Shown here one piece after another: positions 35,880-44,281 of a DNA stretch of 64,000 nt. The stretch's first letter is position 1. Each line of letters opens with the position of its first letter. A program made the position numbers and the translations under genes. The stretch comes from Actinosynnema sp040640215. GTDB taxonomy: Bacteria; Actinomycetota; Actinomycetes; Mycobacteriales; Pseudonocardiaceae. The notes under the pieces are model-generated. The model did not search any database, was not told where the DNA came from, and worked only from the letters and a program-made list of their open reading frames with translations. The DNA is taken from assembly GCF_040640215.1 (NCBI RefSeq), contig NZ_JBFABG010000023.1, positions 1 through 64,000 of the forward strand. The letters are read 5' to 3'.

Positions 35880-36297
35880 CTCGTCCCCGGTCGGAGTGCG
35901 ACGGGCGTAGGTGCGGGTGGCGCGGGCCCGGTCGTCGCAGCGGGTCGAGCACCAGTGCCTACGACCGTGGCGCAGCAGGAAGCGGTTGCAGGGCGGGAAT
36001 CCGCATGCGGTGAGGCGTTCCACGTCCGGGCTGGTGAGCAGGTCCGCCGTGTTGATCGCCAGCGCCGCCAGGCGTGGTCGAGAATCTGGTTGACCGGGCG
36101 CGGCGACGCGCGGTGCGGACCGGTCTTGTCGTCCCACAGCAGCAAAGCCGCGGTGGGGACGCGGGTGAGCGCGTCGTTGACGGCGGCGATCGCCGCGGGC
36201 AGGACCGGCACGCCCGCCACCCGGGTGGCGAACAGCGACCTGACCTGCTCGCGCGGCGAGCGTAGCTGCGACGTGCACATCTCGGCGAGGCCGGCGT
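35880..36297 (-). pseudogene. CGNR zinc-finger (ABATE-domain) protein, frameshifted and truncated
   Basis: The first part (REQVRSLFATRVAGVPVLPA, then AIAAVNDALTRVPTAALLLW) and the second part (ALAINTADLLTSPDVERLTA, then CGFPPCNRFLLRHGRRHWCS and TRCDDRARATRTYARR) lie in different frames. Together they match the stress-responsive ABATE/CGNR transcription-factor-like family, with CDDR replacing CGNR. The 5' end is removed by the IS-A copy that starts at 36298. Confidence 0.7.
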
Positions 36298-37542
36298 TGT
36301 GCATGCTGAGAATGGCATTCGTGCAGCTCAGGCGGTGTGGTGGTACTCGTTGAGGTGCCGCCCAGTCGTTGCCGTCGGCGGATGTCGAGGTGGGTGATGA
36401 CTGCTTGGTCGGTTGCTGGTGGTGGCAGTGGGTGTAGCGGTCGGGCATTGGCGATGCCTCGGTGGGGTCTGTGGGTGTTGCAGAACTGCTCGTACTGACG
36501 TAGCGCATGGAGTAGGTGCTGTTGGTTCCAGATGAGAGTGTGGTCGAGGAGTTCTCGGCGGCAGCTATGGACCCAGCGTTCCATGATCGCGTTCATGCGG
36601 GGGTACGGATGCCGCTGGGGACGACTCTGATGCCCGCGTCGGTGAGGATGGCGTCGAAAAGGGCGGGGTACTTCCGTCGCGGTCACGGATCAGGAATCGT
36701 GCGGGACTGCCCGCGTCTTCGAGGTGCATGACAAGACTCCTGGCTGCTTGGGTGACCCAGGAGGCGGTCGGGTGTGTGGTGCCGTCGAGCACGCGGATCC
36801 GGCGACTGGCGTGCTCGATCACCGCGAGTACGTGCAGTCGGGTGCCGCTCGACGTGGAGGCTTCGAAGAAATCGCAGGCCGGGAGTGCGTCGGCCTGGGA
36901 ACGGAGGAAGACTGTCCAGGTCGTCGTGGTGAGTTCGGGCACCGGGTCGATCCCGGCGTTCTGGAGGATCTGCCAGACGGTGGACGCGGCGATCTTGATC
37001 CCAAGGACGAGGAGTTCGCCGTGGATGCGGCGGTAGCCCCGGGCAGGGTTCTCCCGGGTCAGGCGCAGCACCAGTAGCCGGATTGAGCGGATGGTTCGTG
37101 GTCGGCCGGGCTGCTCGGGACGGGACCTGGCTGCGTGGCGACAGGCGATGAGGTCCCGGTGCCACCGCAGCACCGTATCCGGACGGACCAGCAGTCGGAG
37201 CCGACGAAGCGTGTCGACGGGACGTCGGTGCAGCAGTGCCGTGAGGAACGCCCGGTCGTCTGAGGAGAACCGCGGACGGGCGTTGCCCGGTTCGCGTTCC
37301 AGGACGGTGATTTGGTGCCGCAGCACCAGAATCTCCACGTCCTTGCTCCGGTCGCTCATGGGCAGCAGGCGCAGCAAGGCGAACGCGTTGGTCACACCGG
37401 GATAGGCCGGTCGGAGCGGCGCAGCTGCTCATCATGCCGTGCTGGACGACATCGCGGTGGATGGCAGTCGTGCCGTGAGTGCTTCGAAGACTTGGGCTTC
37501 GTATGCTCTCTACCTGCATGGATGGAGTTTTCGGCAGACACA
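36298..37542 (-). mobile_element. IS-A copy 2, complete ends but defective transposase
   Basis: Ends TGTGCATGCTGAGAATGGC (36298) and ACCTGCATGGATGGAG...CAGACACA (37512-37542) correspond to those of the intact copy at 22616-23864. Length is 1245 bp. It truncates the CGNR gene. Confidence 0.75.
36345..37395 (-). pseudogene. IS-A transposase with two frameshifts
   Basis: An intact frame from 37395 reads through the HTH region and first Asp (ACDFFEASTSSGTRLHVL) to FLIRDRDGS. A base lost near 36671 shifts the frame, and the catalytic Glu block (MNAIMERWVHSCRRELL) and the C-terminus (DIRRRQRLGG) are in another frame. It cannot make a working enzyme. Divergence from the copy at 22646-23743 is obvious over the whole length. 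Confidence 0.8.
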
Positions 37543-37783
37543 GGGATCGCCAGCGTTGGCGACGGCCAGTGGCTTGCGCGTGGTGTGCTTGGCGGTGGTC
37601 GTCACAAGGGCCCCCGAACAGCACACCTAACGACTGCGGGTCGTAGCCAGTGCCGGGGGCGGCGGCACCGGCTCGGCACGCCGCTCGGCTTGGCGGGCGT
37701 GGTGGGCCAGCACTTCCGCCACGACTTCCTCCTTGGTGGTAATGGCAACATCGGGTATCAGAACTGTCGGAATGGGTCGGGCC
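37543..37783 (-). other. Short gap with an unassigned C-terminal coding shred
   Basis: The minus-strand frame ending at 37627 reads IPTVLIPDVAITTKEEVVAE, then VLAHHARQAERRAEPVPPPP. It looks coding but has no credible start or family. Confidence 0.3.
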
Positions 37784-38425
37784 TCACCGGTCAGCGAACT
37801 TGGTGATCGAGGCGAGGAATCTGTCCAGATGGGAAGGGAAGTCGGGGCGAGGCGGCTCCGGGAAGCCGGGGAGTTCCTCGCTGGCTGGCAGAACCCGCCG
37901 CAAGGAGTCGACCGTGCGCCGCTGGTGGAACGGGTTCTCCGGGGCCGATGGAAGCACGCTGACCGGCATGGTGAGCGTGGCCAGTTCGTTGTCGGTGACG
38001 CCACGCAACGTCTGCCCGTTCAGCAAGGCGCGGATATTCTGGTCCGAGGCACCAAGAGCTGCCAGACCGGCGCGGGTGTGGGAGTCCACGGTGCTGTCTC
38101 CAGCGGTGGCGGGCCAGGCCAGGAGCAGCCGTGCGATCCGGTTCGGTAAGGCCAGCGCGAGGCGGACGGCCGCTGAGCACCCGTTCGACCCGGCTATCAC
38201 GGCGACTGGCTGCTCGGGCAGGAATGCCGCGAGGTGCTCAATTTCGGCGTCCCAGTCCGGTGGCCGGTAAAGGCGGTTGGGAGCCAACACCGTGAAGCCT
38301 TCTCGTCGGATGCCACCTGTGACTCCAGGCAGCGTCCAGAATCGGTCGGCGTCCATGTCCTCCCACAGTCCTCCGTGTACCAGGAGGACTGCGAGGTTGC
38401 GGCGTAGTCCGTTGCGGTGTGTCAT
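37784..38425 (-). CDS. Alpha/beta-hydrolase family protein
   Basis: 213 residues with AGGAG five bases before ATG 38425. It shows LLVHGGLWEDMDADRFW (oxyanion-hole HG region, residues 14-30) and VIAGSNGCSAAVRLALALP, where the nucleophile elbow is A-G-S-N-G instead of G-x-S-x-G, so the Ser is present. A candidate His is in ENPFHQRRTVD. It is shorter than most lipase/esterase relatives and has no signal peptide. The start codon overlaps the TGA of an integrase remnant (TGATG). Substrate unknown. Confidence 0.7.
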   Translation of the reverse strand: MTHRNGLRRNLAVLLVHGGLWEDMDADRFWTLPGVTGGIRREGFTVLAPNRLYRPPDWDAEIEHLAAFLPEQPVAVIAGSNGCSAAVRLALALPNRIARLLLAWPATAGDSTVDSHTRAGLAALGASDQNIRALLNGQTLRGVTDNELATLTMPVSVLPSAPENPFHQRRTVDSLRRVLPASEELPGFPEPPRPDFPSHLDRFLASITKFADR

Positions 38426-38690
38426 CAGTGCTCCTGGGATGAGGTTCGGCGGCTGACGTCGGCGGCGTAGGTGGTCCAGTCTCCTGCAAAGGTCTATTGC
38501 CGGCGGACGGCGGAACTGACGCTGATGCCGAGGGTTCGGGCGAGGATTGCCGCAGGGATCTCGGTGGCGAGCTGGAACAGCGCGGTGGTGCGGGCTTGGT
38601 CGGGGCGGATGCCCAGCTGGCCCAGCCTCTGTTCGGGCTGTTGTGTGCTGTTCTGGCGGCCGAGTTGGCCGCCAGGGAACAGCCAGCGGG
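38425..38690 (-). pseudogene. Tyrosine recombinase (integrase) C-terminal remnant
   Basis: Minus-strand sequence reads LGIRPDQARTTALFQLATEI, then PAAILARTLGISVSSAVRRQ, a TAG stop, then TFAGDWTTYAADVSRRTSS. This matches the C-terminus of an actinobacterial integrase family in which ARTTALFQLATE and W..A..GDW..YAA are conserved. The premature stop and missing catalytic part make it a pseudogene. Its true stop overlaps the hydrolase start. Confidence 0.65.
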
Positions 38691-38718
38691 ATGGCATGAT
38701 GGCGTCAGCGCCGGACCG

Positions 38719-38835
38719 CAGCCCACGCTCAGTTACCAGTACACCGAACCCGCCGGCGGCAACGTCAACATGGGTGCCCGCTGGTACCAACCCGGCACCT
38801 TCACCAGCCGCGACACCCCCTCGCTCGACCCCGCT
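38719..38835 (+). pseudogene. RHS core fragment
   Basis: About 36 codons read LSYQYTEPAGGNVNMGARWY, then QPGTFTSRDTPSLDP, the conserved RHS core (YTDP.TG.V.MGARWY.P.TG.FTSRD). It is flanked by integrase and IS4 debris. It is a different RHS lineage from the gene at 2410-8661 (IGARKYDPATGRFISVDP). Confidence 0.75.
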
Positions 38836-38850
38836 GACCAGAGCACCACT

Positions 38851-40250
38851 AGCGCCAATGCCGCGTAGTTGGGGCGGTGAGTCGGTCGTCAACCCGGTGG
38901 TGATCATGATGTGGATGGTGGTGCGGTGGTTGGTGCGGTCGAGGGTGCCTTTGGCGCGGTGTTTGGAGATGGCGCGTTTGACCACGCGGGGGCAGGTCCG
39001 GCTGCGGCGTGGTGGGAGTAGGTGGGTCAGGACGGCGTGGCTGATGCGTCCGACCAGGTCGACCGTGGTGCCGGTGATGACGCCGGCGGCGTGGACGACC
39101 TGGTCGCGGGCGGTGTGCGGTGCGACGGTGAACCCGGCCCGGTCCGGTGGGATCCGCAGGTGGTGGGCGGCGTCGGCCATGGCGGTGCGCAATGCCTCCA
39201 TGTCGGTGCGCAATGCCTGATGGGTGATCAGCAGGGCGTGGATCTCCTGGTCGATGCCGTCGGGGGTGCGTGCGCGCAGCACCCTTCCTCCCAGGACGGT
39301 CGATTTCAGTTCCAGGTAGGCGGTCTCGATCTCCCAGCGCTGGTGGTAGAGGGCGACGAGGTCGCGGGCGGGGTGGTGGTGGTGGTGGTCGAGCAGGGTG
39401 GTGACCAGCCGGTAGCGGCCGGTGCGCCGTTCCCGCCTGTCAGGGTCACCGTGATGTCGGCGTCGACCACCCGGACGGCGACTCCGCCCATCCTGGAGAG
39501 CCGGGAACCGTCGGACAGCAGGGCGAGGTCGGGCAGTGGGCGGCTGTTCTTGCAGCGGATCAGTGCCTGCGCGCCGGTCGCGGCGATGCGGGCGAGCAGG
39601 CCGGCGACGGCGAAGTTGCGATCGGCCGACAACAGCATCCCCGGCCGCAGGCATTTCAGCAGGTGTGGGGCCTGGGTGGTCTCGCCGACACCGATCGGCC
39701 CGAACACCGCGTCGATCACCGTGCGGGTGCCGCAGGCCACCACCGCGACCAGTCTCAGCAGCGGATGGCCCGAACCGCCGTGGGAACCGGTCTGGCGGGT
39801 GTGGGCGGCCAGGTTGGCCGGGGTGTCCGGCACCGACATCGTGGTGCCGTCGATGGCACAGACCAGCAGCCCCCGCCAGCGGGCCGCCCCGGCCGCCGGA
39901 CCGGCGACCAAGGCGAACAATGCCCGCAGCGGTGCCGCGCCGACCCGGCGGCGGGCCTGGGCCAGTGCGGAGGAGGTCGGCATCGCCACCGGCAGTCCGT
40001 CCAGACCGGCGACCAGCCTGGCCCACACCTGCCGGTAACCGGACTCGGCGAACAACCCGGCCGCCGGCAGCAGGTAGACCACCACCCTCGAGGGCAGGTC
40101 ACGGACTCTGGCCTGCGTTTTTCCGGTCGCGGCCAAGACGTCGTCGACCATCTCGAACGGCACGATCCGGGTCAGCTCGCCCAGATGCCCCGGCGCGAAC
40201 CGGCCCCCTGCCACAGTCGTGACACGGGTGATGAAACACTGATCTTCCAA
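38851..40250 (-). pseudogene. IS4-family transposase, frameshifted
   Basis: The frame from 40250 (314 aa) gives LVCAIDGTTMSVPDTPAN (first Asp) and MLLSADRNFAVAGLLARI (second Asp), then shifts at about 39440. The rest continues in another frame with YHQRWEIETAYLELKSTVLG, which contains the Y-(2)-R-(3)-E-(6)-K motif and catalytic Glu, followed by LRARTPDGIDQEIHALLITH. All catalytic residues survive, so only the frameshift inactivates it, unless the shift is programmed. I could not fix the element's terminal repeats. Confidence 0.75.
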
Positions 40251-40286
40251 CGGAGTTCCTGCACTTCAGTGATCTTGGTCGACACT

Positions 40287-41149
40287 GAGCCCTTTCCAAC
40301 CTGGTGGTGGCGGGCTGGAGACGTGGCGAAGCTCCTGGTAGATGACTTCTCGACCAAGAGCAAGGCCATCGCCAGGAGCTTCGTGTGTTTGTCCACCCAT
40401 CCGCGATCGACCTGTCCGGTTCCTCGCCCGGGAACCGGCCGTGCATCGGCGCCGGATCGGCAGCAGGTGGCGCCGCCTCGACCCCGGACGCCAAGCCCTG
40501 ACGGTCCTGGCCCACTTGCGCTGCGGCGACACCTACACCCGTCTCGCCGCCGGGTTCGGCATAGGCCTGGCCACCGTCTGCCGCTACATCCACGAAGCGG
40601 TCGAACTCCTGGCCGCGCTGGCACCGGACCTGGCCGACGCGGTGCAAGTCGCCTCGCGCAAGGCCTACGTCATCCTCGACGGCACCCTGCTCCGGATCGA
40701 CCGAGTCGCCGCCGACCGCCCGTACCACTCGGGTAGACACAAGCGACACGGGATGAACGTCCAGGTTCTCGCCGACCCGGCCGGACGCCTGCCGTGGACC
40801 TCGCCCGCACCGCCCGGCTCGGCCCACGACCCGACCGCGGCACGCACCCACGGCATCGTCGACGCCTCGACCACACCGGACATCCCGTCCTGGACGGACA
40901 AGGCCCATCGAGGCGCGGGCGGTCCGATCCGCGTGCCCCACCGCGGCAGGTGGCACAACCTCTCGCCCGGTCAACAAACGGTCAACCGCTCCCACGCCCG
41001 CATCCGCGCACTCGGCGAACGGGCCGTCTCCACCCTGGAGACCTGGCGACCACTACACAGACTCCGCTGCTCCACCACCCGCATCACCAACCTGACCCGA
41101 GCCGTCCTTGCATTTCACCTCGCCGCCGAATGAGGTTTGGAAAGGGCTC
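40287..41149 (+). mobile_element. IS5-superfamily IS, 863 bp, perfect 13-bp inverted repeats
   Basis: Ends GAGCCCTTTCCAA and TTGGAAAGGGCTC are perfect inverted repeats. ACT flanks both sides (40284-40286 and 41150-41152), fitting a 3-bp duplication. Its right end touches the left end of the next IS at 41153. Confidence 0.8.
40384..41133 (+). CDS. DDE_Tnp_4-type transposase (IS5 superfamily), start region shifted
   Basis: The family N-terminus VFVHPSAIDLS is readable from GTG 40384 but in a different frame from the body, which is open 40342-41133 (VRFLAREPAVHRRRIGSRWR onward). HTH region DTYTRLAAGFGIGLATVCRY; catalytic blocks VILDGTLLRIDR, TDKAHRGAGG and LGERAVSTLETW. Either the start is internal or one frameshift near 40420 has broken it. 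A close paralogue is 41276-42055. Confidence 0.65.
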   Translation, partial: CVCPPIRDRPVRFLAREPAVHRRRIGSRWRRLDPGRQALTVLAHLRCGDTYTRLAAGFGIGLATVCRYIHEAVELLAALAPDLADAVQVASRKAYVILDGTLLRIDRVAADRPYHSGRHKRHGMNVQVLADPAGRLPWTSPAPPGSAHDPTAARTHGIVDASTTPDIPSWTDKAHRGAGGPIRVPHRGRWHNLSPGQQTVNRSHARIRALGERAVSTLETWRPLHRLRCSTTRITNLTRAVLAFHLAAE

Positions 41150-41152
41150 ACT

Positions 41153-42067
41153 GGGCCATTTTCATCGTGACGTCGCAGGTCACGGCGCAGGGTGAGGAGT
41201 GGGGAGCGTGGTGGGCGAGGCTCCCGGTAAGACAGCAGTCGACCAGGATCCGATGCCCCGACCGGGAGCCTCGCCGTGCTGTCCTATCCTGCCGCGATTG
41301 CGCTGTCCGACCGCACCCTCGTCCGCCTGGGCGACCTGATCCGCGCCGAGCGTGTGCGGCGACGATCCCGGTGGCGGTGCCTGGATCCTGGCCGTCAGGC
41401 GCTGCTGGTGCTCGCCCACCTGCGCAACGGCGACACCTGTGCTCGCCCGGCCGCCGGGTTCGGAGTTTCGCGCAGTACCGCCTGGCGCCACGTCCGGGAA
41501 GCGGTGGACCTTCTCGCCGCCCTGGCCGACGACCTGCACGCCGCCGGTGAGCGGGCCGCCCGACTGGCCTACGCGATCCTGGACGGCACCCTGGTCCCGA
41601 TCGACCGCGTCGCCGACCGGAAGCCCTACTACTCGGGCAGACACCATCGCCACGGCGTCAACGTCCAGATCCTCGCCGACCCGGCCGGTCGGCTGGTGCG
41701 GGCCTCGCCGGCCCTGCCCGGCTCCGCCCACGACCTGACCGCGGCCCGCACCCACGGTCTGCTCGACGTGCCGACTGAACATGAGGTGACCACGTTCGCC
41801 GACAAGGCCTACCAAGGCGCGGGCGGCACGGTGCGCACGCCGTTCAAGCGTCACGCCACATGACCACGGCTGTCACGCGGCCAGCAGACGGTCAACCGGG
41901 CCCATGCCCGTATTCGCGCCCTCGGCGAACGCGCCGTGTCGCTGCTCAAAGGCTGGAAAGTCCTGGTCAAGCTGCGCTGCTGTCCCCGCCGGGCCACCGC
42001 GATCGTCGCGGCCATCCTCGTCCTGCACCACGTCGAAACCTGCCGCCAACCATGATGAAAAAGGCTC
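41153..42067 (+). mobile_element. IS5-superfamily IS, 915 bp, imperfect inverted repeats
   Basis: Left GGGCCATTTTCATCGTG and right end read inward GAGCCTTTTTCATCATG match at 14 of 17 positions. It contains a single transposase inactivated by one stop codon. Confidence 0.7.
41276..42055 (+). pseudogene. DDE_Tnp_4-type transposase with one in-frame TGA
   Basis: Open from 41276 to TGA at 41861-41863, then continues in the same frame (PRLSRGQQTVNRAHARIRAL, GERAVSLLKGW, ending HVETCRQP) to 42055. Catalytic blocks AILDGTLVPIDR, ADKAYQGAGG and LGERAVSLLKGW are intact. A single CGA-to-TGA-type change explains the break, so inactivation is recent. Confidence 0.8.
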
Positions 42068-42462
42068 CTTGTGCCTCGATGCCGGTGTTGTCGCGGGATA
42101 GTGCGCGGTGTCGTCGGTTGGTGATCGAGCGGCGGCAGAGGGAAGGGGATGCCACGCCGGTGCGGCTGTCACTGCATGAACGGTCCGGGACTGGTTTGCC
42201 GCGTCACGGCAACCTCGTGCTGCGGCGCAGGTAACTCGGCATTCCTCACCACCGATGACCGGCAGGGCAGAAAGGCCAGTCAAGGAGCCCTTCGCTGGTC
42301 GGGCGTGGCGGTCGTATCTCCACGCCACATAGTCATATCTCTATGGTTCATGTGCACGATCACTCCAGCTCAGCGCCTCAGTGCAGAGTTCTGGCACCTA
42401 ACAAGCCCCCGCGAGGGCAGGCCGGCAATAGTGGGGGCGTCGCGGAGTGGATGTCGGCACTG
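42068..42462. other. 395-bp gap without recognisable genes
   Basis: No frame shows protein motifs, and I see no repeat or hairpin of note. It separates the IS from the 3' end of the signal peptidase gene. Confidence 0.5.
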
Positions 42463-42820
42463 TCAGGTGCTCTGCTTGGACGACAGCGGGCGCTGCACGG
42501 CACCCAGCACGCGGTCGGTGGGGAAGTAGCCGAAGCGGGCCGAGTCGAAACTGGCGTCCCGGTTGTCGCCGAGAAGGACGAGCATGCCCAGGGGTACTCG
42601 GTCTTCCGGCACGTCGGCCAGTGCGGGGACGATGTCGCGTGGCACCGGATCGCCCGGGACCGCGACCACCCGCTTGATGAGCCATTCGATGCGGGGCACC
42701 TCGGCTCCGCCGATGCGCGTCGCGACCGGGGGAGCGGGCCATTCACCCCGGTGCATCGGTCGTTCCACCACGACCACCTTGGGGTTGCCCCGTTTTGACG
42801 GACAGGGTCGATGAGTGCGG

Positions 42821-43711
42821 TCAGGCTACCCGGTCCGCCGGGTGATAGCGGGTCACTTCGTAGGTGGCGGGGCTGAGGTAGCCGAGGCTGGAGTGCAGGC
42901 GGCGGGTGTTGAACCAGCCCTCGATGTATTCGAAGATCGCCTTGTGCGCGCTGGTCCTGGTGGGCCAGGGCTGCCGGTCGAGCAGTTCGGCTTTGATGGT
43001 GGCGAAGAACGACTCCGCGACGGCGTTGTCCCAGCATTGGCCCTTGCGGCCGACCGACAACCGCACGCCCAGGTCGTCGGCGAGGGCGCCGAACCGGTCG
43101 GACGTGTATTGACAGCCCCTGTCGGCGTGGAAGATCACGCCGGGCTCGGGGCGTCGTTGACGCACGGCATTGTCCAAGGCCTGGGCGACGAGGTCGGTGC
43201 GCAGGTGATCCGCGGTGGCCCAGCCGACCACCCGACGTGAGGCGATGTCGATGACGGTGGCGAGGTGGAGCCACCCCTCCCAGGTGTGGATGTAGGTGAT
43301 GTCCCCGCACCACCGCGTGTCGACATCCGTTGCGGCGCAGGAGAAATCACGCCGGATCAGATCCGTCGGAACGGTCGCGGCGGGGTCGGGGACGGTGGTG
43401 GTGCGCCAACGCTTCGGTGCGCGTCCCGCGCGTCCGGTCTCGCGCAGCAGCCGGGCGACGCGTTTGCGGGAATGCCGATGACCCCGGGCTCGCAGCTCGG
43501 CGTGCACCCTGGGCGCGCCGTAGGTTCCCTTGGATTCGTCGTGGATCGCCACGACCCGCGCGCTCAGATCGGCGTCCTGTCGTGCGCGGGCGGTGGGCGT
43601 GACGGTGCGGTGGGCGTAGTAGGCGGACCGGGAGACCTTCAGCAGTGAGCACGCCCGCTGGACGTTGCCGCCGCCCGCTCGCTCCGCCTCGATGAACGGG
43701 TACGCGTTCAC
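42821..43711 (-). CDS. IS3 orfB transposase (rve DDE)
   Basis: 296 residues, GTG start overlapping the orfA stop (GTGA). The N-terminal HTH_21-like region (CSLLKVSRSAYYAHR) is followed by DTRWCGDITYIHTWEGWLHL (first Asp), GVIFHADRGCQYTSDRFG (second Asp) and CWDNAVAESFFATIKAELLD (Glu), ending SSLGYLSPATYE. Complete, so the element is potentially active. Confidence 0.9.
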   Translation of the reverse strand: MNAYPFIEAERAGGGNVQRACSLLKVSRSAYYAHRTVTPTARARQDADLSARVVAIHDESKGTYGAPRVHAELRARGHRHSRKRVARLLRETGRAGRAPKRWRTTTVPDPAATVPTDLIRRDFSCAATDVDTRWCGDITYIHTWEGWLHLATVIDIASRRVVGWATADHLRTDLVAQALDNAVRQRRPEPGVIFHADRGCQYTSDRFGALADDLGVRLSVGRKGQCWDNAVAESFFATIKAELLDRQPWPTRTSAHKAIFEYIEGWFNTRRLHSSLGYLSPATYEVTRYHPADRVA

Positions 43712-44043
43712 CGGATCTCCTTCGCGAAGAAAGCCGTGGCACGCCGAAGTATCTCCACGTCCTCCGACAACCGAAGGTTCTCCCGCCGCAGCCTTGCGAG
43801 CTCCTCCCGCTCGTCGGTGGTCAGCCCGTCGGCGCGGGTGCCGGAGTCACGTTCGGCCCGCACGACCCACTGCCGCACTGCGGTCTCGGTCAGGTCGAAG
43901 TCCTTCGCGACCTGACCCATCGAACGGTCACCCCGCGAGCACAACTCCACGATCTCGGCCTTGAACTCCGGGGGGAACGACCGCCGGGGCCGCCGCTTCT
44001 TCCTGCCCATGGGCTCCATGATGGGACATCCCTCCGGGGACAT
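43708..44043 (-). CDS. IS3 orfA
   Basis: 111 residues; HTH of the IS3 orfA type (RRSFPPEFKAEIVELC, then MGQVAKDFDLTETAVRQWVV) and a leucine-zipper tail (LARLRRENLRLSEDVEILRR) ending ATAFFAKE. It overlaps orfB by four bases; the transposase is made by coupling or by frameshifting. Confidence 0.9.
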   Translation of the reverse strand: MSPEGCPIMEPMGRKKRRPRRSFPPEFKAEIVELCSRGDRSMGQVAKDFDLTETAVRQWVVRAERDSGTRADGLTTDEREELARLRRENLRLSEDVEILRRATAFFAKEIR

Positions 44044-44281
44044 GCGTCCCCTGATCTCGGATGTCCGTCAAAACGGGTCAAGCCCACCTGTCCTGCCTTG
44101 AGAACACTACGGCGCTGCACGAGCACGCGGTCGCCGTCGCGGTAAGTGGGCTCCATGCTCACACCGCGCACGGTCACCGCGACGAGTCTGCGTCCCAACA
44201 GTGCGGCCGTGCACAGCATCACCGCGACGGCCGCCGAGAGCACACATGCGCCCAGCGTCATCACCATCCACAGGCGGGCGT

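Larger units (their letters stand above)
42786..44080 (-). mobile_element. IS3-family element inserted in the signal peptidase gene
   Basis: 1295 bp bounded by TG[C/A]CCCGTTTTGACGGACA and its complement (19 bp, one mismatch). Carries orfA and orfB with a four-base overlap. No target duplication is evident. Confidence 0.85.

Noticed and set aside
38899..39444. Possible programmed frameshift in the IS4-type transposase
   Set aside because: No slippery run seen at about 39440, and IS4 transposases normally use one frame, so it is treated as a mutation.
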